Positions 45,735 through 54,307 of a stretch of 64,000 nucleotides of DNA are shown here, one piece after another. The stretch comes from Bradyrhizobium amphicarpaeae (lineage in GTDB: Bacteria; Pseudomonadota; Alphaproteobacteria; Rhizobiales; Xanthobacteraceae). Location: contig NZ_CP029426.2 in assembly GCF_002266435.3 (NCBI RefSeq), forward strand, positions 3,750,001 to 3,814,000. The letters are read 5' to 3'. The notes beneath the pieces were generated by a model. It did no database searches, had not been told where the DNA came from, and saw nothing but the letters and a program-made list of their open reading frames with translations. How positions within the stretch are numbered: position 1 is the stretch's first letter; each line of letters starts with the position of its first letter. Both the position numbers and the translations under genes were made by a program.

Positions 45735-45945
45735 ACGTCACGACAAACAAACCACCTCGGCGCGGGGGCCTGAGGTCGCCAAACCTCAAGGGGAAGGTTT
45801 CTCGCGGCGGGGGCTTGGGGGACAGTCGTTCCAAAGCCGCCGGCGGAGGTTCGCCCGTCCACTGACGCCGGAACAGGGTACCGTATTCTCCGGTTTGAGC
45901 GCGCACGCGCCGCGCGCTAGGGTGCCTGCTTTGACGGAGGCTCAT

Positions 45946-46185
45946 TTGAAACCGATCATTTTCATCGCCGCCATCGCACTGCTTGCGACGGCTCCTGCCC
46001 GCTCACAGCCGCTGGTCGATCCCAACAAGGTTGCGCCCGAATATCGCGAGGCGGCCGAGAAGCGCCGGGCCGAGCAGTTGCGCCAGCGCGAATGCGCGCT
46101 GAAGGCGGATCTCGAGAAGGTGCTGCCCAGGGATCGCACCGCTTTTCTCAACCAGTGCCTGGACACGATGGCGGCCAAGCAATAG
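45946..46185 (+). CDS. small secreted protein (TTG start)
   Basis: A 79-residue protein starting at TTG 45946, with a perfect ggagg 5 nt upstream. The peptide begins LKPIIFIAAIALLATAP (fMet in practice), a signal peptide cleaved near ARS|QP. The mature part is charged and helical (EYREAAEKRRAEQLRQRECALK) with two cysteines, Cys in RQREC and FLNQC, that may form a disulfide. The longer ATG frame (45721) has no coding look and no RBS. Function unknown; periplasmic. Confidence 0.65.
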   Translation: MKPIIFIAAIALLATAPARSQPLVDPNKVAPEYREAAEKRRAEQLRQRECALKADLEKVLPRDRTAFLNQCLDTMAAKQ

Positions 46186-46351
46186 CGGCTGACCGGCTGT
46201 TCCATCCTGGCTGTTCCGCCACCGGCCCCGGCCGGACCATGGCGCTTGCCCGCGCGGTCTGCGGGCATCCGGCCAGCGAAGGCATTCAGGCTTTCTTCAG
46301 ACATTTGGGATCATCTGACGATCCATTTTCCAAAGACATTGTTGTCCGCGC

Positions 46352-46636
46352 ATGAGTTCGGTCCAGATTCAGTGCACGCGGTGCAAGGGCGTGTTCCGCG
46401 ATCGCGCCGGGCGGTTGCAGGACGGCTATTCCAGGCAATGTCCGAGCTGCGAAGTGGTGCTGTTCTTCGCCGAGGATTCCCAACATCCCTTCGTCAAGCG
46501 CGCGATGCGCGATGCGCGCAAGGTCCGCAAGGAGCAGCGGGAAGCCGAGGCGGTCAAGCGTGCTGCACCCGAACCGCAGGCGACGCAGTCGAGGAGGTTC
46601 TCCGGACGAACGCGGTCGATGGAACGAGAGGACTAG
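46352..46636 (+). CDS. small zinc-ribbon protein
   Basis: A 94-residue protein starting MSSVQIQCTRCKGVFRD. Two CxxC knuckles, CTRC and CPSC, are separated by about 17 residues, a compact zinc ribbon resembling the MJ0042/FmdB-like class. A basic C-terminal tail follows (ARKVRKEQREAEAVKRA). It may bind nucleic acid or a protein partner. It ends 1 nt before the stop of the convergent NUDIX gene. Function unknown. Confidence 0.65.
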   Translation: MSSVQIQCTRCKGVFRDRAGRLQDGYSRQCPSCEVVLFFAEDSQHPFVKRAMRDARKVRKEQREAEAVKRAAPEPQATQSRRFSGRTRSMERED

Positions 46637-46637
46637 C

Positions 46638-47042
46638 TCACCTCCGCCTCTGTTTCCTCGGAAACAGGCGGTCGCGGATATAGCGCGAGGTCGGCGTCAG
46701 GCGGAGGCCGCGCGGCTTCTGCCAGGCGGCGCGGTCGATCTCCTTCTTGTCGCCGATCGCCAGCCTGCCTTTGGCCGTCTTGGCAATGAAGATCGCGTCG
46801 CTCATCTTGCGGCCGGAGCGCTTGTTCCTCGCCGTCACTTCCTTCCAGAGGCTGATCCTGCCGAGCTTCAGCTTGGGCAGCTCCTCCCTGATCTCCCGCC
46901 GCAGGCAGTCCTTGTCGGACTCGCGCGCACGCTTGCGGCCGCCCGGGAACATCCACAGGCCGTCCGACCGCCGTCTGACCAACAATACCTTGCCGCGCCG
47001 GGCGGCAACCAGTTTGGAAGACTTCGCCATTGCTGCCGTCAT
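46638..47042 (-). CDS. NUDIX hydrolase
   Basis: A 134-residue NUDIX protein starting MTAAMAKSSKLVAARRG. The NUDIX box G-x5-E-x7-RE-x2-EE is complete (GGRKRARESDKDCLRRE then IREELP), with the preceding LWMFPGG. The surface is strongly basic (KRSGRKMSDAIF, PRKQRRR end), which suggests an RNA- or polyphosphate-type substrate, such as diadenosine or diphosphoinositol polyphosphates. The exact substrate is unknown. The start may also be 47030 (MAKSSK). Confidence 0.85.
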   Translation of the reverse strand: MTAAMAKSSKLVAARRGKVLLVRRRSDGLWMFPGGRKRARESDKDCLRREIREELPKLKLGRISLWKEVTARNKRSGRKMSDAIFIAKTAKGRLAIGDKKEIDRAAWQKPRGLRLTPTSRYIRDRLFPRKQRRR

Positions 47043-47172
47043 TGAAACCAGAATCGGCCCAATCGTAACTTGTCTAGTCGAACAGACAAGTTCCCGGTGC
47101 GGTTTGATCACAGCCGCGAGCGGTCGGGACCCCGCGCGACCCGGCGGAAAGATCGCGCCGATCGCGGCGAGA

Positions 47173-48258
47173 TCAGGCCTCGCCCACCCCCGCCCGATCC
47201 TCCGTCCTGATCCAGGCCATCATCATCTCCCAAGCCACCGACAGGATGATCGGCCCGATGAACAGCCCGACGATGCCGTGGGCCAGCGTGCCGCCGATTA
47301 CGCCGACGAAGATCACGATGGTCGGCGTGGTCAGGCCGCGCCCCATCACCAGCGGCTTCAACATGGTGTCGATGAAGCCGACGAGGACGAGAAACACGGT
47401 GAGCAGCAGCGCCGTGGTGAGGTCCTTGGCGGTCCAGATCCAGATGATGACGGGCAGCAGCACGAGGAAAGCGCCGATCTGCACGATCGAGAGCAGCAGC
47501 ACGATGAAGGCGAGAAGGCCGGCGCTCGGCACGGCGGCGAGCTTGAAGCCGATGCCGGCGAGCAGCGCCTGCACGATCGCGACGCCGATCACGCCCTGCG
47601 CCACGGCGCGGATGGTCGCACCCGCGAGCGACAGGAAATGCTCGGTCTGCTCAGGCACGATGCGAAACAGGAAACCGCGGCCGGCCGCGACCAGCCGCGG
47701 CCCATGGGGAAACAGGAAGCCGGCCACGAACACCGAGACCAGGAACTGGAGCGTCCCGACGCCGGCATCGCCTGCGAGAGAAAGCAGCGGCCCGGCCAGC
47801 GGCTGCAGATATGGCGCCACCTCGCGTACCAGCGCGCGGACGTTGGTGTAGGCCTGATCCCAGAGCTCGTAGAGCAAGGGGCCGACCAGCGGCCACGATT
47901 TGAGCTGCTCGGGCGCGGCCTGGAGCGCCAGATCGCCGGTGCCGAGCTGATGCGCCAGCTCGCGCACGCCGTCCACCGCGCTGATGCCGAGCCAGGTCGC
48001 CGGGCCAATGACGATGCCGAGTGTGATGAGGGTCAGGATGGCTGCTGCGGTCTTGGGCCGGCCGCCGAGGACTTTGGCGACCCAGCTGAAGGCCGGATAG
48101 AACGCGACCGCGAGCACGCCGCTCCAGGCCAGGATCGGCACGAACGGACGGATGATCAGGAAGGTCCAGATGATCAGCAGGGCGAGCAGGCCGAGCCGGA
48201 TCACGAGCTGGATGACGTCCTCTCCCGTCAGCAGCTGACGAAGGCTTTTCACGGGCAC
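47173..48258 (-). CDS. AI-2E family transporter
   Basis: A 361-residue membrane protein with a GTG start at 48258, preceded by aagga (6 nt), then VPVKSLRQLLTGEDVIQ. The AI-2E/PerM topology is seen: two N-terminal spans (LVIRLGLLALLIIWTFLIIRP), a soluble insertion (about 100-180), then five or six C-terminal spans with GVIGVAIVQALLAGIGF, PSAGLLAFIVLLLSIVQIG and the conserved GRGLTTPTIVIFVGVIGG. The family exports diverse small molecules; the link to autoinducer-2 is not general. The frame extends far upstream (48642) without family similarity. Confidence 0.85.
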   Translation of the reverse strand: MPVKSLRQLLTGEDVIQLVIRLGLLALLIIWTFLIIRPFVPILAWSGVLAVAFYPAFSWVAKVLGGRPKTAAAILTLITLGIVIGPATWLGISAVDGVRELAHQLGTGDLALQAAPEQLKSWPLVGPLLYELWDQAYTNVRALVREVAPYLQPLAGPLLSLAGDAGVGTLQFLVSVFVAGFLFPHGPRLVAAGRGFLFRIVPEQTEHFLSLAGATIRAVAQGVIGVAIVQALLAGIGFKLAAVPSAGLLAFIVLLLSIVQIGAFLVLLPVIIWIWTAKDLTTALLLTVFLVLVGFIDTMLKPLVMGRGLTTPTIVIFVGVIGGTLAHGIVGLFIGPIILSVAWEMMMAWIRTEDRAGVGEA

Positions 48259-48549
48259 GGCTTTCCTTGCGGCATTGACGCGGGTTCCGGCACTTGCGCG
48301 GGCAGCCGTTATTGCCAGCCCCGCATCTGGCGTCAAGACGACCGGAGGGGCGCGCCGCGCAAGCGGCCGGACCACGACGCCAACCGGCGCCAAGCGACGC
48401 GGGCGAGGCCCTTGACCCAAATCCGGCAACATCCGGCTGAAGCCGGGTTGGCTAACGCCGATTAACCGGATTTCTACAGGGCGGTTTACGCCGCTGCAAA
48501 AGCTCGCACCTACGCTTCGAACAAAGTCCCCAAGAACACTTGCGGTGCC

Positions 48550-48777
48550 ATGGCCAACAGCATCTGGACGATCGAAGAATTCACCTGCCCCGGTTGCAGC
48601 ATGAACTACACCGCGACACGGGAGGAGCACGTCGAGCCGCATTCAGGCCATTTCAAATGCAGCATCTGCAGCGGCGAGGTGCACGCCTGGTCGGGGAAGC
48701 ATCACTTCTTCGGCTGGCAGGCGGTGAAGACGAGGCCGCCGGTGTTCGGCCGGCGCTGGGCAGGCGCCGGGTGGTAA
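48550..48777 (+). CDS. small zinc-ribbon protein
   Basis: A 75-residue protein starting MANSIWTIEEFTCPGCS. Two knuckles CPGC and CSIC, about 21 residues apart, with nearby His residues (EEHVEPHSGHF) give a zinc-ribbon layout. It ends aromatic and basic (HHFFGWQAVKTRPPVF). Small proteins of this form occur in many Bradyrhizobium genomes; function unknown. There is no signal peptide, so it is cytoplasmic. Confidence 0.65.
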   Translation: MANSIWTIEEFTCPGCSMNYTATREEHVEPHSGHFKCSICSGEVHAWSGKHHFFGWQAVKTRPPVFGRRWAGAGW

Positions 48778-48844
48778 GGCTGGCGCCGGCCACTACCGGC
48801 AATCAGAATGGGTGTCTGGCAGCTCTTGATCACGCTCGTCATCG

Positions 48845-49135
48845 TTGCCGCCCCCGACCGAGAAATACACCGGATGGGTCATTCTGCTCGCCGGCGATCA
48901 GTTGAGCATCAACGACATCGTCAGGACCTTCAAGACCGTCACCGGAAAGAAGCCATGGGTGGCGCCGATTCCCGCGTTCTTGGCCAAGAGGGCGATGCCG
49001 AAGGAGTTCTTGGACATGTTCACCTGGATCCGTGAGAAGGGCTTCAAAGCGAACATTGCCGAGGTGCGGCGAGAACATCCGCAGATGCTGACGTTTGCAG
49101 GTTGGGTCAAGAAATACACTGACGAACACTGGCCG
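48845..49135 (+). pseudogene. remnant of an NmrA-like NAD(P)-binding protein
   Basis: The frame from 48845 encodes EKYTGWVILLAGDQLSI, NDIVRTFKTVTGKKPWV and the end GFKANIAEVRREHPQMLTF, which matches the C-terminal third of NmrA-like NAD(P)-binding proteins. The N-terminal Rossmann half is missing upstream (a zinc-ribbon gene is there instead). Past about 49135 the frame continues without similarity to 49363. It is best read as a truncated, decaying copy. The family assignment is from memory of the pattern. Confidence 0.5.
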
Positions 49136-49484
49136 AAGGTCGTGTTTTCTCACCCGCGCGGCAGCACGCGACCATCATGGCAGCGGATCCTTTGCAGATC
49201 GACACAGTCGTCGCAGTGCGCATATCCAGTTGGCTATGCCCGGGCCTCTCGTCGGAGACGGAGGCGCGCATTTTTAGCATCCGCGAGGGATCATGCTGAA
49301 GGGCAGCGCCGAGCCCTGCACGGGCACGAAGGCTTGAACCAGGAAGACGACGTCAATCTCTGAGGAGCAACGCAATGAAGACACTCCGACACGGGGCTTG
49401 AGCGGAATGGGTAGCTTCGCAACATCCTGGATGCAGCGTCTGGTGAGTTGCGCCGTCATGGCGGAAGCGCCGGCTGGCTGATGG
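49136..49484. other. decayed region between NmrA remnant and LysR gene
   Basis: No intact gene. At 49361-49402 a good ribosome-binding site (gaggag) precedes an ATG that runs only eight codons (MKTLRHGA) before a stop, the look of a truncated gene start. The rest shows no coding pattern. Confidence 0.45.
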
Positions 49485-50372
49485 CTAGATCGTTGAAAAG
49501 CTCTCTTCAAACCAGTTGACGAAGGCGCGCGCCTTTGCCGTCGGCAGTCTCCCACTGGGATAGAGTGCCCACAAGTCGGCGCTCGGAAGCTTCCACTCGG
49601 TAAGCACCCGAACAACGCTCCCACTCTCGAGCTCAGGTTCCATCATCCAGCGGGAGCTGATCGCGAGGCCAAGACCGGCAATCACCGCCTCACGGACTCC
49701 CTCGGCCGCACTGAACGAGAGCCGTGTGGGGATACGCACGGACGTATCTGCTGTTGCGCCGCGAAAACGCCATTCCTCCGCTACCAGGCCCTGTGTGTAG
49801 ACAATTGCAGTGTGAGCGAGCAGATCACTGGGAGCAGATGGTGTGCCCATTCGCGAGAGATAGGCCGGGCTCGCCACTACCGATCGCTCGCACGTCGCGA
49901 GTTTACGTGCGGTCAGGCTGGAATCAGGTAGCTCGCCCGCCCGAAGGGCCACGTCGATATTCTCCCCCATCAAATCAATGTAGCGGTCGTCCATGACGAA
50001 ATCGACGCGAAGATTGGGGTGTCCGTCCAGGAACGCGCCGATCCTTGGGACTATGTGCAATCTCGCAAAGGTGACGGACGCACAGACACGCAGTCGTCCG
50101 TCGAGCCCTTTGCCCAGCCCGCGGGCCGCAGTCTCGGCCTCATCGGCCTCCGCCAAGGTACGGCGCGCGCGCTCATAAAAGGCCTGACCCGCCTCAGTGG
50201 GGTGAAGTTGGCGTGTTGAGCGGACGAGAAGCCGCACCTGGAGGTGATCCTCCAGAGCCGCCACCAGTTTCGACACAGCCGGCTGCCCCATCCGCAAATC
50301 ACGCGCGGCAGCCGAGAACGAGCCGGTCTCGACGGTACGGACAAACACTTCCATCGCGTGCAGCCGGTCCAT
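49485..50372 (-). CDS. LysR family transcriptional regulator
   Basis: A 295-residue LysR protein starting MDRLHAMEVFVRTVETG. The N-terminal winged HTH (SFSAAARDLRMGQPAVSKLV, LLVRSTRQLHPTEAG) is followed by a periplasmic-binding-like effector domain (RVCASVTFARLHIVPRIG, DVALRAGELPDSSL, GLGLAISSRWM). It belongs to the DsdA/CrgA-type branch that responds to aldehydes or quinones. It is divergent from a peroxiredoxin-like gene (127 nt apart), and a palindrome lies between them, so it probably controls that gene. ATG 50372 has a gagagg RBS. Confidence 0.9.
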   Translation of the reverse strand: MDRLHAMEVFVRTVETGSFSAAARDLRMGQPAVSKLVAALEDHLQVRLLVRSTRQLHPTEAGQAFYERARRTLAEADEAETAARGLGKGLDGRLRVCASVTFARLHIVPRIGAFLDGHPNLRVDFVMDDRYIDLMGENIDVALRAGELPDSSLTARKLATCERSVVASPAYLSRMGTPSAPSDLLAHTAIVYTQGLVAEEWRFRGATADTSVRIPTRLSFSAAEGVREAVIAGLGLAISSRWMMEPELESGSVVRVLTEWKLPSADLWALYPSGRLPTAKARAFVNWFEESFSTI

Positions 50373-50396
50373 ATTGCCTCTCCATATATTCCGATT

Positions 50397-50416
50397 AGGC
50401 ATATATATTATTGCCT
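50397..50416. promoter_or_regulatory. candidate LysR operator between divergent genes
   Basis: Inverted arms aggca and tgcct with a 10-bp AT-rich centre, placed 25 nt before the lysR start and about 80 nt before the peroxiredoxin-like start. Position and symmetry fit a LysR-type box, with autoregulation of lysR and control of the divergent gene. Confidence 0.5.
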
Positions 50417-50498
50417 CAGGCCGTCTTCTGCAATGATTGGGAATAGCTCATTCAGGCGCTACGCCAGCGATGTCGCTGGACCGACCAGGAGACATACG

Positions 50499-51206
50499 AT
50501 GACGCTTCAGGAGACCCTCGCCACGATCGCGAAATCCGGCCTGCCATTGCAAGGCAAGCTCGACGCGCTGAAATTCGAATTCGACAACAACCTCGCGCCG
50601 CCGGCGGCAGTTGAAGTGCTGCACCGCGCCACCGACGAACTGATCGCATCCGGTGCGCCGAGCCGCGCACTGAAAGTCGGGGACGTCGCGCCGGAGTTCG
50701 TCCTTCCAGATCCGGACGGCAATCCGGTGTCTTCCAAGGCGCTGCTCGCCAAAGGACCGCTGGTGGTTACGTTCTATCGCGGTGCCTGGTGTCCGTTTTG
50801 CAACTTCGACCTGAGCGCGCTGGAGGAAGCCCGTTTGGACATCGAGTCCCGCGGCGCGACCCTGGTTGCGATCTCGCAGCAGACGGCGCCCAACAGCCGC
50901 AAATCGCAGCGACTGAACGGACTGGGATTCCCGATCCTCGGCGACCATGGCGGAGAAATCGCCGCGCGGTTCGGCGTTCGCTGGACGCTGCCGGACTATC
51001 TGCGTGAGGTTCAAAAGGCGCTTGGAGCGGACCTGACGCAGTTCAACGGCGAGGACAGCTGGACCCTGCCGATGCCCGCCCGTTATGTCATCGCGCAGGA
51101 TGGCACGATCGCCTACGCCGAGGTGAACGCCGACTACACCAAACGCCCGGAGCCCTCGGCCATCTTCCCGGTTCTTGAGAAGCTGGGGCGCCGGCAGGTG
51201 GCGTAA
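50499..51206 (+). CDS. peroxiredoxin-like (AhpC/TSA) protein
   Basis: A 235-residue thioredoxin-fold protein starting MTLQETLATIAKSGLPL, with aggaga 5 nt before the ATG. A helical N-terminal extension (about 1-60) precedes the AhpC/TSA domain: VGDVAPEFVLPDPDGN, then FYRGAWCPFCNFDLSAL with a CPFC redox motif in place of the usual peroxiredoxin PxxxT-C. The end has PARYVIAQDGTIAYAEV. It is probably a thiol peroxidase or reductase against peroxides, under the divergent LysR protein. Full length. Confidence 0.85.
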   Translation: MTLQETLATIAKSGLPLQGKLDALKFEFDNNLAPPAAVEVLHRATDELIASGAPSRALKVGDVAPEFVLPDPDGNPVSSKALLAKGPLVVTFYRGAWCPFCNFDLSALEEARLDIESRGATLVAISQQTAPNSRKSQRLNGLGFPILGDHGGEIAARFGVRWTLPDYLREVQKALGADLTQFNGEDSWTLPMPARYVIAQDGTIAYAEVNADYTKRPEPSAIFPVLEKLGRRQVA

Positions 51207-51836
51207 TTCCCTCGGCAATTTGTACCGATCGGATCTTTGGCGCTTTGGAGCGCCGAAGATCGGATCTGGCAACTGGACAGGACATCTTGCTTGGCGACCT
51301 CGCGCCGCAGCCGCTCAATTTCCCATTGTTCAAGCTCCATCTGCTCGTGGCCCGGGGAAAGCCTGCACCGGATCGGAGCAGAACGCTCTTACCTGCACCT
51401 CTCATGGAGCGATCTCTTGATCATGGCAGCTGCTCCGACATGAAAAAACCCGCGGCGGATGTCTCCGCGCGGGTGTTACGAATTTCTCGATGATGCCACT
51501 CTGCCAGTGTATTGCCCGACGTGTCAAATCCGGACCACGCAGTGCGACGTGCCGTCGATATCCGTGAGCTGGTCGCGTCAGACCACGTCCAGGAAGGGCT
51601 GCCTGGCAGCAATCGAAATTGCCGAATGCGTTCAATGTCCCCGCTACTGTGCATGGGGTTGTTTTCCAGATTTTGGTCTGAGGGCGTCTGAACGCGAGCA
51701 TTCAGGGCCGGCCGCGCGGCATCAGGCCGGGCTCGGCGGCGAGCGCCTTGCCGTTGCGCAGGGTCGAGGTACAGCGGCTTCTGCTCCGCGACGACACCGG
51801 CTAAACTCGCCCTCCCGCAATTGAAGTCGACACGCA
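51207..51836. other. decayed intergenic stretch with transposase-like fragment and minus-strand terminator
   Basis: No intact gene in 630 nt. On the minus strand, 51250-51340 encodes MELEQWEIERLRREVAK, which resembles the coiled coil of an IS3-type OrfA, then decays. At 51443-51474 a hairpin (acccgcg/cgcgggt) has six T on the minus-strand side. Short open pieces on the minus strand (about 51480-51660) end just before that hairpin. The string gctactgtgcatgggg at 51643-51658 recurs near 42055. Confidence 0.45.
51443..51474 (-). terminator. minus-strand intrinsic terminator after a decayed reading frame
   Basis: A 7-bp stem (51448-51454 with 51468-51474) with inner complementarity. Six consecutive A at 51443-51448 read as a T6 tail on the minus strand. 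No intact minus-strand gene lies upstream; a broken frame ending at about 51478 is the only candidate. Confidence 0.6.
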
Positions 51837-53885
51837 ATGACCGCAGCCTTCGTTCCCCAGATCGCCCTCTACCGCAACTGGCTCGCCGAGCAGCGCGGCC
51901 TCACTTTTGCTGATTACGAGGACATGCGGCGATGGTCGGTGCGCGATCCCGACGGCTTCTGGCGCAGCATCTGGGATTATTACGACCTGCAATCGCCGAC
52001 GCCGTTCGCGGCCGTGCTCGCCGAGCGCAGGATGCCAGGCGCGGTCTGGTTTCCGGGCGCGCATGTCAATTATGCCCGGCAGGTGTTCCGGCATGTCGCG
52101 GCGGCCGATGCCGCCGGCCTGCCCGCGATCGTCAGCGCCGGTGAAGACGGCAGGCTGACGGAGACGAGTTGGCCGGAATTGCGGCGCAAGGCGGCCGCGC
52201 TCGCGCTACACCTGAAGGACCAGGGCATCAAGCCCGGCGACCGCGTCGCGGCCTATCTGCCCAATATCCCCGAGACCATCGTTGCATTTCTCGCAAGCGC
52301 CAGCGTCGGTGCGGTCTGGAGTGTCTGTGCGCCCGACATGGCCGCGCCCGCCGTGATCGACCGCTTCAAGCAGATCGAACCCAAAGTGCTGATCGCCTGC
52401 GACGCCGTCACTTATGCAGGCCGGCGGCACGACCGCCGAGATGTCGTTGCGGAGCTGCGGCGTGCGTTGCCGACGGTCGAGCATGTCATCCTGCACAGCG
52501 AGACCGTTGCGCCTGCCGCACCGGAAGCTCAGCTCTCGAATATCCTCGCGAGGACGAGCGATCCGATCGATGCGTTCGAGCCGATGTGGCTGCCGTTCGA
52601 TCATCCGCTCTGGATCGTCTATTCCAGCGGCACCACCGGGCTGCCGAAACCGATCGTGCACGGCCATGGCGGCATCGTCATCGTGGTGCTGGCGCTGCTC
52701 GGCCTGCACAACGACATCGGCTGCTCCTATCACCCGAATTCGTTCGGCGAGCGCTATCACTGGTACTCGTCGACCGGCTGGATCATGTGGAATTCGCAGG
52801 TCGGCGGCCTCCTCAGCGGCACCACCTGCTGCATCTTCGACGGCAGCCCCGGCGGTGCAAAGGACAAGCCGGACTGGACCACGCTGTGGCGTTTCGTGGC
52901 GCAGTCGAAAGCGACCTTCTTCGGCGCGGGTGCGGCGTTCTTCGCCAACTGCGCCAAGGCCGAGGTCGATCTTGCCGCCGCCGGCGATCTGTCGCGGCTG
53001 CGCTGCCTCGGCTCGACCGGCTCACCGCTCAGCGCCGACACGCAAAGCCACTTCAACAAACGCTTCGCAGCCTTGTCGCAGAGCAACGGCAGCAGGGCGC
53101 AGGCCGACATCTGGTGGGCGAATATCTCCGGCGGCACCGATTTCGCGGGCGCCTTCATCGGCGGCAATCGCGAGCTGCCGCAGACGCCGGGCGCGATGCA
53201 ATGCCGCCTGCTGGGCGCGGCCGTCGAAGCCTTCAGCGAACAGGGCCGTGCCGTCACGGGCGAGGTCGGCGAGCTCGTCTGCACCGAGCCGATGCCGTCA
53301 ATGCCGCTGTATTTCTGGAACGACAAGGACGGTGCCCGCTATCGCGCCAGCTATTTCGAGACCTATCCGGACAATTTCGACGGCAGCGGCCGTGGACCGG
53401 TGTGGCGGCACGGCGACTGGCTCAAGGTCAACCTTGATGGATCGTGCATCATCTATGGCCGCAGCGATGCCACCATCAACCGCCATGGCCTGCGCATGGG
53501 TACCAGCGAGCTCTATTCCGCGATCGAGGCGCTGCCGGAGGTGCTCGACAGCCTCGTCGTCGACCTCGAATATCTCGGCCGCGACAGCTACATGCCGTTG
53601 TTCGTCGTGCTGCGTGAGGGCGTGGTGTTCGACGGCGCGATGCAGGCCAAAATCAACAAGGCGATCGAGACCGGCCTCTCCCGCCGATTCCTCCCGAACG
53701 AGATCTTTGCCGTCGCCGAGATCCCGCGCACCCTCTCCGGCAAGAAGCAGGAGTTGCCGATCAAGAAGCTCCTGCTCGGCCACCCCGTCGAGAACGTCAT
53801 CAACAAGGAAGCGATGGCCAACCCCGCCTGCCTGGACTGGTATCTCGCCTTCGCGCGCGACTATCTAGCGCGGACTGCCGCGTGA
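51837..53885 (+). CDS. acetoacetate--CoA ligase
   Basis: A 682-residue adenylate-forming enzyme starting MTAAFVPQIALYRNWLA, at the full length of acetoacetyl-CoA synthetases. The ACS N-terminal region (GAVWFPGAHVNYARQ) is followed by VYSSGTTGLPKPIVHGHGG (phosphate loop), YHWYSSTGWIMWN, ISGGTDFAGAF and, at the C-terminus, RTLSGKKQELPIKKLLLG with the catalytic lysine region. It activates acetoacetate for poly-hydroxybutyrate breakdown or lipid synthesis. ATG follows the decayed stretch; no other gene is in the unit. Identification as acetoacetate-specific rests on length and motif context. Confidence 0.9.
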   Translation: MTAAFVPQIALYRNWLAEQRGLTFADYEDMRRWSVRDPDGFWRSIWDYYDLQSPTPFAAVLAERRMPGAVWFPGAHVNYARQVFRHVAAADAAGLPAIVSAGEDGRLTETSWPELRRKAAALALHLKDQGIKPGDRVAAYLPNIPETIVAFLASASVGAVWSVCAPDMAAPAVIDRFKQIEPKVLIACDAVTYAGRRHDRRDVVAELRRALPTVEHVILHSETVAPAAPEAQLSNILARTSDPIDAFEPMWLPFDHPLWIVYSSGTTGLPKPIVHGHGGIVIVVLALLGLHNDIGCSYHPNSFGERYHWYSSTGWIMWNSQVGGLLSGTTCCIFDGSPGGAKDKPDWTTLWRFVAQSKATFFGAGAAFFANCAKAEVDLAAAGDLSRLRCLGSTGSPLSADTQSHFNKRFAALSQSNGSRAQADIWWANISGGTDFAGAFIGGNRELPQTPGAMQCRLLGAAVEAFSEQGRAVTGEVGELVCTEPMPSMPLYFWNDKDGARYRASYFETYPDNFDGSGRGPVWRHGDWLKVNLDGSCIIYGRSDATINRHGLRMGTSELYSAIEALPEVLDSLVVDLEYLGRDSYMPLFVVLREGVVFDGAMQAKINKAIETGLSRRFLPNEIFAVAEIPRTLSGKKQELPIKKLLLGHPVENVINKEAMANPACLDWYLAFARDYLARTAA

Positions 53886-53977
53886 TGAAGGATCGGCCCA
53901 ATTGCACCGGTGCCGTTTGGACTCCGTTCACCGATCGCCGCTAGATCAGGATGGAACCTCCGCGCCGAACAGCAGAC

Positions 53978-54280
53978 ATGGCCGACCTCAACGCCGTCCT
54001 TACCAGGCTCAACGACCGCCTGCTCCGCCTCGAGGGCGAGCTGTTCGTGCTGCGTTCGCTGGCGCGCGCGACGCTGACGGCGGGCGACGACCACGCTGCG
54101 CGCATGCGCAAGCTGGTCGAAGCCGCAAAGATCGCACTCGATGACGAGGCCAAGCGCCCTCTCGACAAACCGACACGCAAATATGTCGACGCAGCTACCG
54201 CGCTGGTGGAGGAATTGCTGGTCGAGCCGACCCCGGCGCGGCCGCTGTTCACGGTGATCGACGGCGGCCGGCGCGACTGA
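53978..54280 (+). CDS. small coiled-coil hypothetical protein
   Basis: A 100-residue protein starting MADLNAVLTRLNDRLLR. The first 70 residues are a charged helical/coiled-coil segment (LEGELFVLRSLARATL, AARMRKLVEAAKIALDDEAK), and the end is VIDGGRRD. No family known. It is cytoplasmic. An ATG at 53951 would add 9 residues; the inner one is preferred because the first look is non-coding. It starts 93 nt after the acetoacetyl-CoA synthetase stop. Confidence 0.55.
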   Translation: MADLNAVLTRLNDRLLRLEGELFVLRSLARATLTAGDDHAARMRKLVEAAKIALDDEAKRPLDKPTRKYVDAATALVEELLVEPTPARPLFTVIDGGRRD

Positions 54281-54307
54281 GCGCGCCCGCCTCGGCACGG
54301 CGACCGA

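Larger units (their letters stand above)
45371..45945. other. intergenic region before a small secreted-protein gene
   Basis: No supported gene apart from a possible N-terminal extension of the Mfd-like protein (45371-45499). It holds a minus-strand terminator hairpin at 45625-45655, the palindrome gtgaac-tg-gttcac at 45721-45734, and a GC-rich stretch leading to the next gene. Confidence 0.5.

Noticed and set aside
45721..45945. Plus-strand ATG start at 45721 for the small secreted protein
   Set aside because: The frame up to 45945 has no coding look, while TTG 45946 has a perfect RBS and begins a signal peptide.
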